A stretch of 64,000 nt of DNA from Orbicella faveolata. Its lineage: Eukaryota > Cnidaria > Anthozoa > Scleractinia > Merulinidae. The notes beneath the pieces were generated by a model. It was not told the DNA's origin. It did not search any database and saw only the letters and a list, made by a program, of their open reading frames with translations. How positions within the stretch are numbered: position 1 is the stretch's first letter; the number at the start of each line of letters is the position of its first letter. Positions 1 through 11,310 of this stretch are shown here, piece by piece. The stretch spans positions 295,994-359,993 of the forward strand of contig NW_018149603.1 in assembly GCF_002042975.1 (NCBI RefSeq). Direction: 5' to 3'. Position numbers and translations under genes: made by a program.

Positions 1-111
1 GAAAAATCAGTCCACAATACTTAACCAAAAATTAACTTCTGATGTACTAAAGAAATACAAGTTGCACAATCAATATTATTATTATAGATGCGAGTCTATG
101 AGCTGTGGATA

Positions 112-491
112 CAGTGAAACCCCATTAATATGGTCACCAACGGGCCATAAAAATTTGGCCGTATTAATGGGGTGGCCGTATTAATGGGGTTAAGCGAAAT
201 TCACAATTGGTCTAACTTGAGTGACATCTTAACAGACATATCAAAATTGCACCTCTAAACAACTGTTCTTTTAACAAGCACCCAGAATGCAGATATAAAA
301 CTTAAAAAAATTGAAACTTCAATCAGTAAATACAACATTACAGACTGTATAAACAATGAAAAGATGAACATAACTGGTTAGAGCGGGAGTATAAACAGGG
401 TAAAAAATTATAAAGAATTTATACAGGTTGGGATTTTAGAATGTGGCCGTTGGCCGTATTGACAGAGTGGTTGCATTAACAGGGTTTTCTT
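112..491. mobile_element. Putative small non-autonomous DNA transposon (pogo/Tc1-like style)
   Basis: The left end reads cagtgaaaccccattaata and the right end, reverse-complemented, reads aaaccctgttaatgcaacc, so the two ends form degenerate terminal inverted repeats. The unit 'tggccgtattaatggggt' is also repeated directly at about 162-195. The interior has no coding potential. Assignment to a pogo/Tc1-like group is a guess from the look of the ends; no clear target-site duplication is visible. Confidence 0.35.
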
Positions 492-1200
492 ATATGAAAA
501 TATACGGGCATTTTGCTGAGACAAGAAAGACTGGCCAAAATAATGAGATGACCATATTAAGAGGTGACTATGTCAAACATGCATCTTCACATAGCGACAT
601 CTGTACAGCTAGGGGTGATCAGTGCCCCCTCTTGAGCTTGGTCTAACAGCTGCATTAGGTTTTGTTCTGTCTCAGTCACAATATGACTACATGTGCAAAA
701 TGTGGAAAATGTAGATGTTTGCCAATTATATATATATAACATCCATGGAAGTAGCAAAGAAAGTATTTAAAAATATCTGAACATGAAAGTTGATGCATAA
801 TTTGCAAAAAGTGAGGAATTTATACAAAAGTTTTAGTAGACTAATTAAATTGGTTTTGCTCATAACTTGTAAGCAAACCTTATGTTCTGAGTTTTCTCCG
901 ACAAAGTATCATTAAAAACAATCATTGAATTCAGGTTTTCGTGATATCCAGAATATCATCATGGTCTGATGGTAAGTGTTCACATCTTCTGAGCCTTTCA
1001 TTGATCAGGCTTCATTGATAACATTGAGGTCATCTTTTATTATTCTGAATATCAAGAAAAACATCAACCAGTAATAATTGTTTAAAGTTCAGGTCAGCTT
1101 CTACAGTACATAATTCAATGCTGGACACTTCAATATTTCATTTTTTATGATTTTTACTCTGTTATTGCCAAGACTTTGCACTTAATGTCTTGTAACTCAC

Positions 1201-1764
1201 TTTAACGTTTGTAACATTCTCGCCCACACTGTGTACCACCCCAGCACCATCAGATCCTGGTGTGTAGGGAAATACTGGTTTAATAGCATACTTTCCAGTT
1301 GCGATATATGTGTCCACGGGATTCACACCAGCTGCCCCCATTTTAACCAGTACCTACAGTTAAATATAACAAGAGAAAGAAATAAAAGCAATCCTATTGT
1401 AATCTATAAACTTCACAAATTTAATACTAAATTTTCCAAGATGTTAGACAGTCATGAAGTAATAAAAATTTCCCAGTTGTGGTAACACATAGACTGGCTC
1501 TTGACTCTCTATGTACTACAACATTGAGGTCCACCAACCACTCCCAACGTCCATTCCTCTCCGTCTCTGAGAAGGTTATTAAACGAACAGTGAACGAAGA
1601 AACCATGCTTTTAATGTTCTTTTTTTATGTTAACAAAGACAAATTTAGGAGAAAGATAAAAATAAAATGCTTACCCGTCCAATAGATACACTAGGAATGG
1701 GAACATCTGAGACAAGTTTGAGTACTTCGGGCCCACCGAACGACGACACGCGAATCGCCTTCAT
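1201..1764 (-). CDS. CRYZ: Quinone oxidoreductase (zeta-crystallin-like), 5' part of a second paralogue, exons 1-2
   Basis: Two exons are readable on the minus strand. Exon 1 is 1764-1675 (30 codons, starts [20 protein letters not shown]) and ends in a GTAAGC donor. Exon 2 is 1353-1201 (51 codons, contains GVNPVDTYI and [12 protein letters not shown]) and lies between a TAG acceptor and a GTGAGT donor. Both junctions are phase 0, exactly as in the complete gene at 17858-25763. This is the N-terminal GroES-like domain of the MDR family; zeta-crystallins reduce quinones with NADPH in the cytosol. Exon 2 differs from the other gene at several positions (IATGKYAIKPVF versus [12 protein letters not shown]), so this is a true paralogue and not a misassembled copy. 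Exons 3-8 should lie left of base 1; I saw none in 1-1200. An upstream in-frame ATG exists at 1848, but ATG 1764 matches the family start. Intron 1 is only 321 bp here against about 2.7 kb in the other gene. Confidence 0.85.
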
Positions 1765-2810
1765 CGCATCAAAGTTAGATACAGTGCGAGGTCTCTCGAT
1801 TCCCTCTCGCTGAAAACAGATTCCGCCCGAAAGAAGAAACCCTCTCAAACTCTATTTAACACTTCCAAAACAATCGTAGCTCATGATTTACACCGCTTTC
1901 TCTTCGTCCACTATCCTTCAGTACCCACAAGTCTTGGTAAATTCTCGGCACCAGGGCTCTTGAGCCCTTGATTCTGCTCGCCGCGCCGATGGGTTTTGTG
2001 GTGGATGTTACAGCTAAGGAATGAACCAAGCAATTGGATGGTACTATTGGAACGAGGGATGGCGAAAGAAGACCGCCCACAACTTCTAAGACGACCACTA
2101 GCACTAACAGCACATCGACATCAGCATCCGGTAACATGGTTTATGCAAAAAGCGCCTTCACTGTTCCAAAAACTATGGGTCATGATGAAACTGTAATTTG
2201 CAAACCATTGCACTAGTTTAGACTCATGAAAAAGTTCGACGTTTACCCGTAACCTTAACCATTATCGACTTTTCAGGCTTTAATTTCGCAGCTGATGTGA
2301 TAAGAAAAAAACGGGCCAAACATTGACATGGCAACGGTATGACCGAATAAAACCGTCACTCATGATTTTATAACTCGAAAGAATTCAGTAACCATAATTC
2401 TAATCAGCATGTCAATGTTAAACTATCCGCAAAGTTTAAAAGTCAGGATTTAACCGTTCGTTTCTTAGTTATAAGCATAGCTGAAATAAGAGTATTTTTA
2501 ACGGGTCATGAAGTTGGTATGGTAGCGTTTTTTGTCACGAAAATGGGCATAGTTCGTTTATCAATGACTTAAAAATAATCACTCTATCATTAGTAACAAG
2601 AAACTTAAATTTAATACAAACTGGACTATACGGCCAAGCGTGAAACACGCCCAAAACTTAATTAACGCTTAAACATACGTCACCGGCGTATTTCTTATCA
2701 TTCATAAGATTTCCGAGTCAAGTCATTTCCCAAACTAACGTTAACCTGTCATATCTGTTGTTACTACTATTTATTGAAGACAACAAGTTTCCTTTCTGAA
2801 TCTTCTTTAA

Positions 2811-3171
2811 GGCCCCGTCCATACTACGAGGACGAAATTTGAAACTACGGTTAGGCCTACCGTCCACACTAATCCGTCACAAAAACGGAGCTTTTCGAAA
2901 ACGCTCTTAAAACCAGAGGAATTTGAAAACACCAGCTTTGCGTTTTAGTGTGAACGGGAAACATTTTGAAAAAGCAGGTTTTCAAACAACGATGGCGTCT
3001 TAATAATCATGTGATTAACCCAAACAAGTGAGGCTGCACCCAAGCTTTTCTGTCGCCAGTGGTTGTTGCGTTTTCAAATTCCTCCAACGTAGTGTGGACG
3101 GAAAACGTTTGATTCGTTTTCGGAGTTAAAACTCCGTTTACAAATTTCTCGGGCGTAGTGTGGATGGGGTT
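2811..3171. mobile_element. Harbinger-like MITE, copy 1
   Basis: The terminal inverted repeats are GGCCCCGTCCATACTACG on the left and, reverse-complemented from the right, AACCCCATCCACACTACG. TAA flanks both sides (2808-2810 and 3172-3174), consistent with the 3-bp TWA target duplication of PIF/Harbinger elements. The interior is rich in cgttttcg-type words and has no open frame. The same family occurs at 5992-6298 (unit B, left end deleted) and 29804-30207. Confidence 0.6.
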
Positions 3172-3485
3172 TAAGTAATAACTGGTTCATCACGAATTTA
3201 ACGTGAGAAAAAGCTAAACTAAAAGTAACCTTACTCACAATATCACAAATTACTTTTCGCTATACAATTTACAAGAGTGTAATAACACATGTAACTTGTT
3301 TTGAATCATTTATCAATTGAAACATTATGCAGCGTTTCCACATGACGTCAAGGCGACCATATTGATATTCCCAAGCAATGACATTTCTCTCCTTTTGGGA
3401 AATAAGTTCCTTCCTTATGTAGATTAGAAACTTCCTTTTATAAAAACATCTTTTGTTACAAATTAATCTATATAAGTTTAACTTA

Positions 3486-3664
3486 TTAACGTCAGTTTTT
3501 TTCTGCGTCTGTCCTCTTATTGATGATAAATTGGGTCATAACATTGACAAAATGGCTGTGGAACCACGAGCCGCAGGCGAATGGTCCCGCACTAAACTTT
3601 GACAAAGTTATGACGAAATTTATGATCAATAAGAGGACAGACGCATAAAAAAACTGACGTCAAT
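3486..3664. mobile_element. Palindromic MITE in duplication unit A
   Basis: Near-perfect inverted repeats of about 65 bp begin TTAACGTCAGTTTTTTTCTG on the left and TTGACGTCAGTTTTTTTATG on the right strand, and both arms continue with gcgtctgtcctcttattgat. The short centre contains gaaccacgagccgcaggcga. It forms the left part of a ~480-bp block (3478-3957) absent at the matching point of unit B (about 6635), so it inserted after the duplication. A diverged relative (gtccgtactcttgttgatga) lies at 3888-3908. Confidence 0.6.
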
Positions 3665-4128
3665 TTGTTTTTTACAATAATAAGACCCCAAAACGGTCAA
3701 ATGCTGGGAATAAATGGAGGGAAAAGACGCCGTAAACTTGTCGTTAACAAAGATAAGTTCATTCTTTTCAAAATGACGTGAACATCGTCAATAGCTTTTC
3801 TCGCTTTTTGATTGGCTACTTGAAAAAGTCCATAAAATCTTATTGGTTGAAAAGTTGACAGTTATTAATTTAAATTAAAATTTTATCCGTCCGTACTCTT
3901 GTTGATGATAAAAATGAGCCAATCAGCACGCGAGAAATTAGACAGTTATTGTAAAATGTTTCTTTTAAATCACTTCTTTCACAGTTATGTCCTGATTCAT
4001 TTAATACCATACTGAGCCACTGTATAGTTATCTAACGGGGCGAAACGACTAAGGCAAAAGCAACGTTTTCAGAATTAAAGTTCTTTTTGGATCCTACGTG
4101 ATGAAATTGAGTTATTTTTGTTGATATG

Positions 4129-4247
4129 TAATGGTAATTGAACTGAGTGGAGTGCAATTTGGTCTGAAATCATACGCGTGATCTGAAATCACAAGTATGA
4201 TTTCAGACTAAAATTGCGCGACACGAAGTTCAATTGCCACTTTATTA
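4129..4247. mobile_element. Foldback MITE with 'tctgaaatcat' core
   Basis: The arms TAATGGTAATTGAACT...GTCTGAAATCATAC and, on the opposite strand, TAAAGTGGCAATTGAACT...GTCTGAAATCATAC are inverted copies of about 50 bp around a short centre. It is part of a 330-bp block present only in unit A; unit B reads through without it near 6897. Confidence 0.55.
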
Positions 4248-4459
4248 GATCCCTTTTGAAATCGTACAATTTTATCGTCTTAAATTTTAGATTTTTGGTG
4301 TATTGTTCCAGTAGCCGGAAACGCCTTTACGTCTCATTTAGTATGCAAAACGATGTCATGTGACGAAAACTCATTCATTCGCATCACTGAGAGCCAATCA
4401 GATTGCAAGGATAACCAGTGATTTCAAAATGGATGTAATAAAATCCAAAACGAAAATTA

Positions 4460-4763
4460 AAAATGACATGCAGTTGCAACTGCTCTTACTGAGCGAATCC
4501 AAAGGTTTAATGAGTAGTAGCTGGTTGGTGTGCTTTTTGTCAAAGCGTCATAACCAAAGTCATATTCAGCTTCGTAGCCGTTTCTTAGCTCAATAAAAGA
4601 AGCATCATTAGTTTCTGTTATTCCAATCCCGTGATCAGCTCCTGAACAACCAGTTCCACCACCCGTCCCACCTCCACCAATCATCATCACTGATCCAGCA
4701 TACCCGTCACACCAGAAGCCGATCCTGTTGGCGTTTTGAAGGTTTCCATTGCAATGACCTGTG
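4460..4763 (-). pseudogene. Duplicated 3' end of the collagen-lectin gene
   Basis: This is a minus-strand partial copy of the last exon of the gene at 6974-10494. It encodes the segment from GHCNGNLQNANRIGFWCDGY to LNLWIR. It is almost base-identical to 6957-7247, but its original stop is altered, so the frame runs 8 more codons (SVRAVATA...). It has no upstream exons: sequence stops at the N (4764), after which CRYZ intron sequence begins. It is a by-product of the tandem duplication and is not expected to be functional. Confidence 0.75.
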
Positions 4764-4899
4764 NCCACTCCCAACGTCCATTCCTCTCCGTCTCTGAGAA
4801 GGTTATTAAACGAACAGTGAACGAAGAACCATGCTTTTAATGTTCTCTTTTTATGTTAACAAAGACAAATTTAGGAGAAAGATAAAAATGAATTCTTAC

Positions 4900-4989
4900 C
4901 TGTCCAATAGATACACTAGGAATGGGAACATCTGAGACAAGTTTGAGTACTTCGGGCCCACCGAACGACGATACGCGAATCGCCTTCAT
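4900..4989 (-). CDS. CRYZ: Second (alternative) first exon of the CRYZ-like paralogue
   Basis: This exon encodes the same 30-residue start, [20 protein letters not shown] through VSIGQ, and ends with a GTAAGA donor in phase 0, so it could splice to the exon at 1353-1201 exactly as exon 1 at 1764-1675 does. The last codon is CAG (Gln), as in the complete gene, whereas exon 1 of unit A has CGG (Arg). The upstream ~110 bases (the likely 5' UTR) are well conserved between the copies, more than the farther flank. It is either a live alternative promoter/first exon or a relic of the duplication; transcript data are needed to say which. Confidence 0.65.
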
Positions 4990-5991
4990 CGCCTCAAAGT
5001 TAGAGACAGTGCGAGGTCTCTCGATTCCCTCTCGCCCGAAACAGATTCCGCCCGAAAGAAGAAACTCTCTCAAACTCTATTTAACACTTCCAAAACAATC
5101 GTAGTTCATGATTTACACTGCTTTCGTTTCGTCCACTATCCTTACCCACAAGTCTTGGTACGTTCTCGGCACCAGGGCTCTTGAGCCCTTGATTCTGCTC
5201 GCCGCGCCGATGGGTGTCACAGCTAAAGAATGAACAACTTTTAGACCGAACAATGGGCAAAGAAGACCACCCGCATCTTCCAAGAGAACCACTAGCATTA
5301 ACAGCACATCGACATCGGCATCTACAACATGGCTAATGTAAAAAACGCCTTTACTGTTCCAAACACTATCGGGTCATAATGCAACTGTCATTTGCAATAA
5401 TTTGTTTTTTGTAAATGCAAACCATTGCACTAGTTTAGACTCGTGAAAAAGTTCGACATTTACCCGTAACCTTAAACATTATCGACTTTTCAGGCTTTAA
5501 CTTTGCAGCTGGCGTGACAAAAACATTGCCATGGCAACGGTATGACCGAATAAAACACTTATGATTTTATCACTCGAAAGAATTCAGTGACCATCATAAT
5601 TGTAATCAGCATGTCAATGTTAAACTATCCACAAAGTTTAAAATTCAGGATTTAACCGTTCGTTTCTTAGTTATCAGCATAAGTGAAACAAGGGTATTTT
5701 TAACGGGTCATGAAGTTGGTATGGTAACCTTTTTTTGTCACGAAAATGGTCATAGTTCGTTTACCAATGATTTAAAAATAATCACCCTATCCAGAAACTT
5801 AAATTTAATACAAACTGAGCTTTTCGGCCAAGCGTGAAACACGCCCAAAACTTAATTTACGTTTAAACATACGTCACCGGCGACAGCGTATTCTTTAGTA
5901 TTCATAAGGTTTCCGAATCAAGTCATTCCTCAAACTAACGTTAACCTGTCGTATCTGTTGCTACTACTATTTATCGAAGACAACAAGTTTA

Positions 5992-6298
5992 CAGTTTGGC
6001 CTACCGTCCACACTAATCCGTCACGAAAACGGAGCTTCTCGAAAACGCTCTTAAAACCAGAGGAATTTGAAAACGCCGGCTTTGCGTTTTGGTATGAACG
6101 GGAAACATTGAAAAAAACGATGACGTCATGATAGTCATGTGATAAACCCAAGCAAGCGAGGCTGCAGTCGAGCTTTTCTGTCGCCGGTGATTGCTACGTT
6201 TTCAAATTTCTCCAGCGTAGTGCGGACGGAAAAAATTTGGTGCGTTTTGCGAGAATAAACTCTGGTTCCAAATTTCTCCGGCGTAGTGTGGACGGTCC
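5992..6298. mobile_element. Harbinger-like MITE, copy 2 (left end deleted)
   Basis: Orthologous to the element at 2811-3171, in duplication unit B. The right end (gtgtggacggtcc followed by TAA) is intact. About 60 bp of the left end, including that inverted repeat, are missing compared with unit A. Because both units hold it at the same place, the insertion predates the duplication. Confidence 0.6.
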
Positions 6299-6973
6299 TA
6301 AGTAATAAATGGTTCACCACGACTTTAATGAGCGAAAACAAAACTGAAAGAAACCTTACTTACAACATCAGAAATTACTTTTAGCTACGAAGTATATAAT
6401 TCACTTGAGAGTAAGAAGCCTCATTTGTCAATTGAAACATTACATAGTGTTTCCACATCATGATGACGTCAAAGCGACCACATTGGTATTCCCAAGCAAG
6501 GAATTTTCTCTCCTTTTGGGAAAAAAAGTTCCTTTTTTATGTAGATTACAAAGTTCCTTTTGTTTGGCAAGACGATATCCCTTTTGCGCGTGTATATGCC
6601 ACTGATCAAAACATCGTACGTTGCAAGTTAATCTATACAAGTTACTTCTTTTAAATCACTTATTTCACAGTAATATAATGTCCAGATTCATTAAATACCA
6701 CACTGATTGCCCCTAAAATCCCCATATCACAAGATCTATTGTACCGCGCGAAGTCTCCTGCAGCAACACTGCAGCGACTTTACGAATTTCGAGGTTAGAG
6801 AAAACATCACAGACCCACTTTATAGTTATCTAAAGGAGGGAAACGGCTAAGGCACAAACAACGTTTTCAGAATTAAAGTTCTTCTTTGGATCCTAATGAA
6901 GTTGAGTTACTTTTTAAACTTATAATCCAAAAACGAAACTTCTTAAATGATATGCAGTTGCAACTGATCTTAC

Positions 6974-8692
6974 TCAACGAATCCAAAGGTTTAATGAGTA
7001 GTAGCTGGTTGGTGTGCTTTTTGTCAAAGCGTCATAACCAAAGTCATATTCAGCTTCGTAGCCGTTTCTTAGCTCAATAAAAGAAGCATCATTAGTTTCT
7101 GTTATTCCAATCCCGTGATCAGCTCCTGAACAACCAGTTCCACCACCCGTCCCACCTCCACCAATCATCATCACTGATCCAGCATACCCGTCACACCAGA
7201 AGCCGATCCTGTTGGCGTTTTGAAGGTTTCCATTGCAATGACCTGTGCAAAACCCTTCGGTATACTGGTACTCACCACCAAAGGTAACCACGCAACTACC
7301 CCGACACCGGTAATTGGACCAAACTTTTCCATTTCTAAAATCACCGTAGCTTGTGATTTTTGATCGGAATGTTTTTCCAGCCAAACAGGAGTGTGAGTAG
7401 GGTCATCACTACGCGTAATCTTCAACTCTCTGCCGCTGGTCAACCAAAACGCCGGCGAGATCATGTCAGCGTTAACAGTCGGATCAGTTGTGTTTCCAAC
7501 AGCGGCATGACGATCATACCACCAAGTTCCTTGGACATCCATCCAATGTTTGTGGTCCTTATTTGAGAATCGAGCAATCAACGTCCAGCCCAGAACATCA
7601 CAGTATGCCTGATTAGGAGAGAGATGCAGAGCGGTTTCACATATCAGAAGGGTTATTTTCGGTAAGGAAAAAATGATAACTTTCAATTTACATGGCTTTC
7701 TTAAACATGGAGTATGAAGAAGTAAATCTCAGAGATAGGTCTCCTAGCCTCGACAATAAAAACAGCGACAATAACAGCGAAAGCAACAAAGATGACAACG
7801 ACAACATTTATTTTAAAATCATAGATGACCAAATTGAAATATAGAAACTATGAAAGGCTTATATTAAAGTTCCATATTTCCCCGACGTTTGGCCCTAATA
7901 AATCTCCTTGACAAATATTAAGTCTTGACTTATAAAGNACTCTGAGAATCCAAAGTTGTTTGTTGTACGGCAAGTATATTTTCCAGCACTTTCTTCATTC
8001 ACACTGCTGACGGTAAGGCATCCATGTTGTTGAAAAGCAGACAATAATTTCAGGGACCGTTCTTCACGTGTCCACGACACTGAACCTTCAGCCTCACAAC
8101 AGAGGGTCAAAGTGGATCCCAGATCCGCGAAAACTTGTGAAGGAGGTTTCTTCGTAAATATCGGCGGCTCTACAAAAAAAGACTACGTATTTAATGCTTT
8201 ATTTTGTCATTAAGTATTATTAGTACGTTACCAATTGCTGCAAGAACTCATCAACTTCGTTGCCATTATCGAAAAGACCCATTTCTGTAAAATGTGCGTC
8301 ACGGGAGGATAAAACAATGAAAAACCTTCCAACTGATTTCTATACTTCCTCGCGGCAATCTCAACAATAGCAGCTAAATCAAACAACCAGCCAATTGCCA
8401 TCCACCGACTAGCCAGTCAGTCGATTAAACAGTAAGAGTAACAATAACAGTGACAAAGTCCACGAGCAACAGCAATAGCATACGTAACAGCAACAACAAC
8501 AGTTAACCGTCATTTCTCTTGTGTTGCACAATGAAATTACATAAATTAGTGTTTGTTTAATACAAAGATAAAAATATGTAAATAATTTACCTAAAATTTC
8601 CAGGGCGCTATGACTGTCTGCTTGTAACAGGTATTTCACTTACTTGCTTTGCTAACTAGTACGTCAGTCCGTCCGTCCGTCCGTCCGTCCGT

Positions 8693-8724
<32 letters not shown>

Positions 8725-10494
8725 CAGTCAGTCAGCAACACAGACAGTTGTCGGTCGATAAAGTCATACTGGTGTGGGCAAATCGTAAAGCAAGTAGTAA
8801 AGGAAAAACCATTTGACAACATTTGAGCACACTGGAAGCATTTTTTCGTACCTCTGATTTCCAAAGTGCTGATAGCTCTGAAAATTCCGTAACCAGTGAG
8901 CACCGAGCACGAGTACGATCCAGCATGTGATCGTTTAACGTTTTCAATATGAAGGACGTCGCTATTTTTCACTTCGTCAATTGAAGCACCTCCAAGCTTA
9001 CGCCATGTTGTCTTCAATGTCGTGTGACCATCAACCCAACAGTAAAATACTGCTGATTGATTGATAGAGACTTCCTGGGACACTGGAAAGATCCTTATCT
9101 TGGGTGAAACAACAAGTTGTCCTTTTGGGCCTCGAAGACCCATAGCGCCCCTGTTGCCTTTATCCCCTTTGAAGCCAATGGAGCCTTTTTCTCCTGGACG
9201 GCCCATCGCTCCAACATCTCCTTTTACTCCAGGAGGACCCACAGAGCCTTTCTGGCCCTTTTCACCCTTAATTCCCTGTGGTCCTTGACGCCCCTGCTTT
9301 CCACTTGGACCTTGAGCTCCAGCAGGACCCAAGGGACCCTGCGGGCCAGTTATCCCAGGGACCCCTTTCTCTCCCTTGTATCCGGGATATCCGTGGACAT
9401 CGGGATCCCCCGGGGGACCCTGGGGTCCTACTTGACAAAGCTTGTCTTTGGCGGTGCAAACGTGGCTCAACTTCTTGTCAACTTCCTGGCGGACTTGCTG
9501 CAAAGATACTGTTGGTGCATTTGGTGTCTGAGCGACACTTCTTCTGTTTTTGTGGCGATGTCCAGGAACTCCCTCGAAGTTGTTGATAGCGTCTGTACCG
9601 TGCAAGATAAACACCGTTAAATTTGAGGTAATTGAGACATTTGCTCGAGACTTTATGATTGAGAATGAAGACGACAGCACAATAAACTGTTAATTTGGTC
9701 CGTGCTTAAACGTAAGCACCAATTACATATTAAGTGATATTGAGATTTGTTGAATGACGGGCCTGTTACACTCTCCAGCGCATGTACGGCGGTATATTTC
9801 ATCCGTACTTTTTTGTCCGTCTTCTGGCTTCGGGCAGTAAAAACATTTTCCAGTAGTATTCAAGAGATTATTTATCATTTGCGAGGAGTTTCGCAACATA
9901 TTTTCTATTCTCATGGCACGATTTTAGAGAAATTTCATGTCCTCGAGGGGAGGGATGCGAAGCGGCTTGTTCAGTACAAAGGGTTAATGGCAGGACTGCG
10001 GGGTTTCAAATGACAGAATCTTATTACAAAGTTTATTATACTTCGTAATATCATTCAAGCTAAGGTGACTCGACTTGTATAAGAATAAGTGATTCTGCCT
10101 CTTTCAACATGAAAGGGATTTATTTATCTTACCTACGTAGCAGTCTTAAACTAACACACTTAATATAGCATATTCAACCAAACCCACCAGAGATTGCGTC
10201 GTTCCTTCTTGTACTCTTTCTTGTAGTAGGTATTGCATGTATTGCACTTGATTGTAACGTTTCTTGCACCATTCTCTGCAGTTTAGCTTCCGTGTCATCC
10301 TCCATCCGCTGAACGCGGTTTTGAAGCTTTGTTTCCATCGATTCCGCCTTCCTGTTCACGATATCAACTTCCACAAACAACAAAGCAGCGAGAACCAGCG
10401 AAATCACGGAAACAGCGAATGAAATTTTGTTGATTTTGTCGCTACAATAATGGTTCGAGTGTTTCTTTGCATCCATGTCAGTATAATCAGCCAT
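6974..10494 (-). CDS. Type II transmembrane collagen with two Ig domains and a fibrinogen-related/intelectin-like C-terminus (damaged or incompletely assembled)
   Basis: Minus-strand exons read as: 10494-10184 (donor uncertain), 9909-9788, 9592-8852, 8169-7941 and 7608-6974; the first four join in compatible phases. Predicted order: cytosolic tail; one membrane anchor at about residues 24-43; coiled coil 46-80; a KNRR convertase-like site; two Cys (HVCTAKDKLC); about 34 Gly-X-Y triplets with one interruption (DVH); Ig1 (FYCW...YSCS); Ig2 (LCCEA...YTCR); then GWTLIARFSN...GKTFRSKITSYGDF...IGFWCDGY, typical of fibrinogen-related/intelectin lectin folds. The layout recalls colmedins/gliomedin (membrane anchor, collagen, globular head), suggesting an adhesion or recognition receptor; this is inference. 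Oddities: no exon for the start of the lectin domain is found between 7620 and 7940, the Ig2 donor overlaps an N (7938), and the frame shifts near 7370-7390. It may be a decaying paralogue or carry assembly errors. Confidence 0.7.
8667..8735. repeat. Compound tetranucleotide microsatellite (CCGT)n(CAGT)n
   Basis: About eight CCGT units pass directly into about eight CAGT units. It lies in the intron between the two Ig-domain exons of the collagen gene. Confidence 0.95.
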
Positions 10495-11126
10495 TTGACG
10501 GAGACAGCTTCCAATGTTGGTCTCAACTAATCACGAGACTTTAAAACGCAAAAGCATCCTTCCCAGCTAAATCTTTCTGCCTAAGGTATCACCTTTTCAG
10601 ACTTCTTGACCTTCCTAATCTGGAGCTAATTTCAAAACCTCTCTGCGACGTTAGGGGTGGTTAGGCACGGAGAGGATGGGGCTGATTGACAGCCGACTGC
10701 TGGTAGCCGGCCGTTTCTCTTAGGGTCCCTTGGACGAGTGTTTGGCGATCGCGAACGCAAAAGGGCGGTATGGCCGAGTACGGAAATCACTACATAACCC
10801 CCGCTGAAGTTCGGGAGAAAACAAGACTGCTAGCAGTCTAGATTGACGGTTACTATCTAAGCTTGTAACACAAACTAGGAAAGATGATACAGCCAACAGT
10901 AAGGTTCTCGCCACATAACGTGAAACGTACTTTTGAAAGTAATGACCCCATTTAAACTTTTGGGGTTAGCAGCCGTTTCCTGTCACTAATTTCAAGGAGT
11001 CGTTACTTCTCGGTTGTTAAATTTGGCTTATTTAAATTGGGCCAAATTCGCACCATAAGCCGTTGATCAAAGTTGATCAGCACAGGTATAATTTTATAAA
11101 GACACTTCTCCCTCTTACATGACCTG
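10495..11126. other. Upstream flank of the collagen gene
   Basis: No convincing gene. The sequence just upstream of the ATG at 10494 should hold that gene's 5' UTR and promoter, but no clear TATA box was found. Confidence 0.4.
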
Positions 11127-11310
11127 ACTTCGTCATCGTCCCCAGCATTCCACTCTCCTTTCCACTCTCCTCTCCAGCATTACTCTCCTTTGCGTAATTT
11201 ATTTATTTATATAACTTTTACATCTTTCACCTTAGTTGTAACATAATTGGTTACCTAAAACTGATTTAAAATTCAGTGTCTAATAAAGTTACCATTACTA
11301 CAGTTCATTT
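11127..11310 (+). mobile_element. Possible 3' tail of a LINE-type retroposon
   Basis: The pyrimidine-rich block, then ttagttgtaacataattggttacc and a terminal taataaagttaccattactac, resemble the 3' ends of CR1/L2-like elements in cnidarians. No reverse transcriptase is attached. The duplicated copy at 17033-17216 starts exactly at the first base of this feature, right after the N gap. Confidence 0.3.

Larger units (their letters stand above)
1535..4763. repeat. Tandem segmental duplication, unit A
   Basis: This segment is repeated head-to-tail as 4765-7247. It begins inside CRYZ intron 1 (ccactcccaacgtcc), runs through exon 1 and its upstream region, and ends inside the last exon of the neighbouring collagen-lectin gene (gacctgtg). 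Outside exons the units differ by roughly a tenth of positions by eye, plus several indels. Unit A carries insertions absent from B (about 3478-3957 and 4110-4440); B has its own small insertion near 6709-6825. A single N at 4764 sits exactly at the A/B junction. Confidence 0.8.
4765..7247. repeat. Tandem segmental duplication, unit B
   Basis: Second, probably original, copy of the segment described at 1535-4763. On its right it continues without a break into the collagen-lectin gene (caaaacccttcgg...), so B holds the native junction with that gene, while A holds the native junction with CRYZ intron 1. This is the pattern expected of one head-to-tail duplication. Confidence 0.8.

Noticed and set aside
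1856-2196. Val/Leu-rich 93-codon frame on the minus strand, and overlapping plus-strand frames
   Set aside because: It lies in the upstream region of CRYZ exon 1, the frame is not kept in the matching part of unit B (5113-5307), and composition comes from repeated gac/agc words.
8667-8735. CRISPR-like array from regular short repeats
   Set aside because: It is a simple tetranucleotide microsatellite with no spacers, in a eukaryotic intron; the GCTAACATGTTAGC arrays likewise have no regular unique spacers.
9061-9620. Long plus-strand frames of 75-167 codons
   Set aside because: They are antisense shadows of the Gly-X-Y collagen exon (9592-8852, minus), whose periodic codons keep the other strand open.
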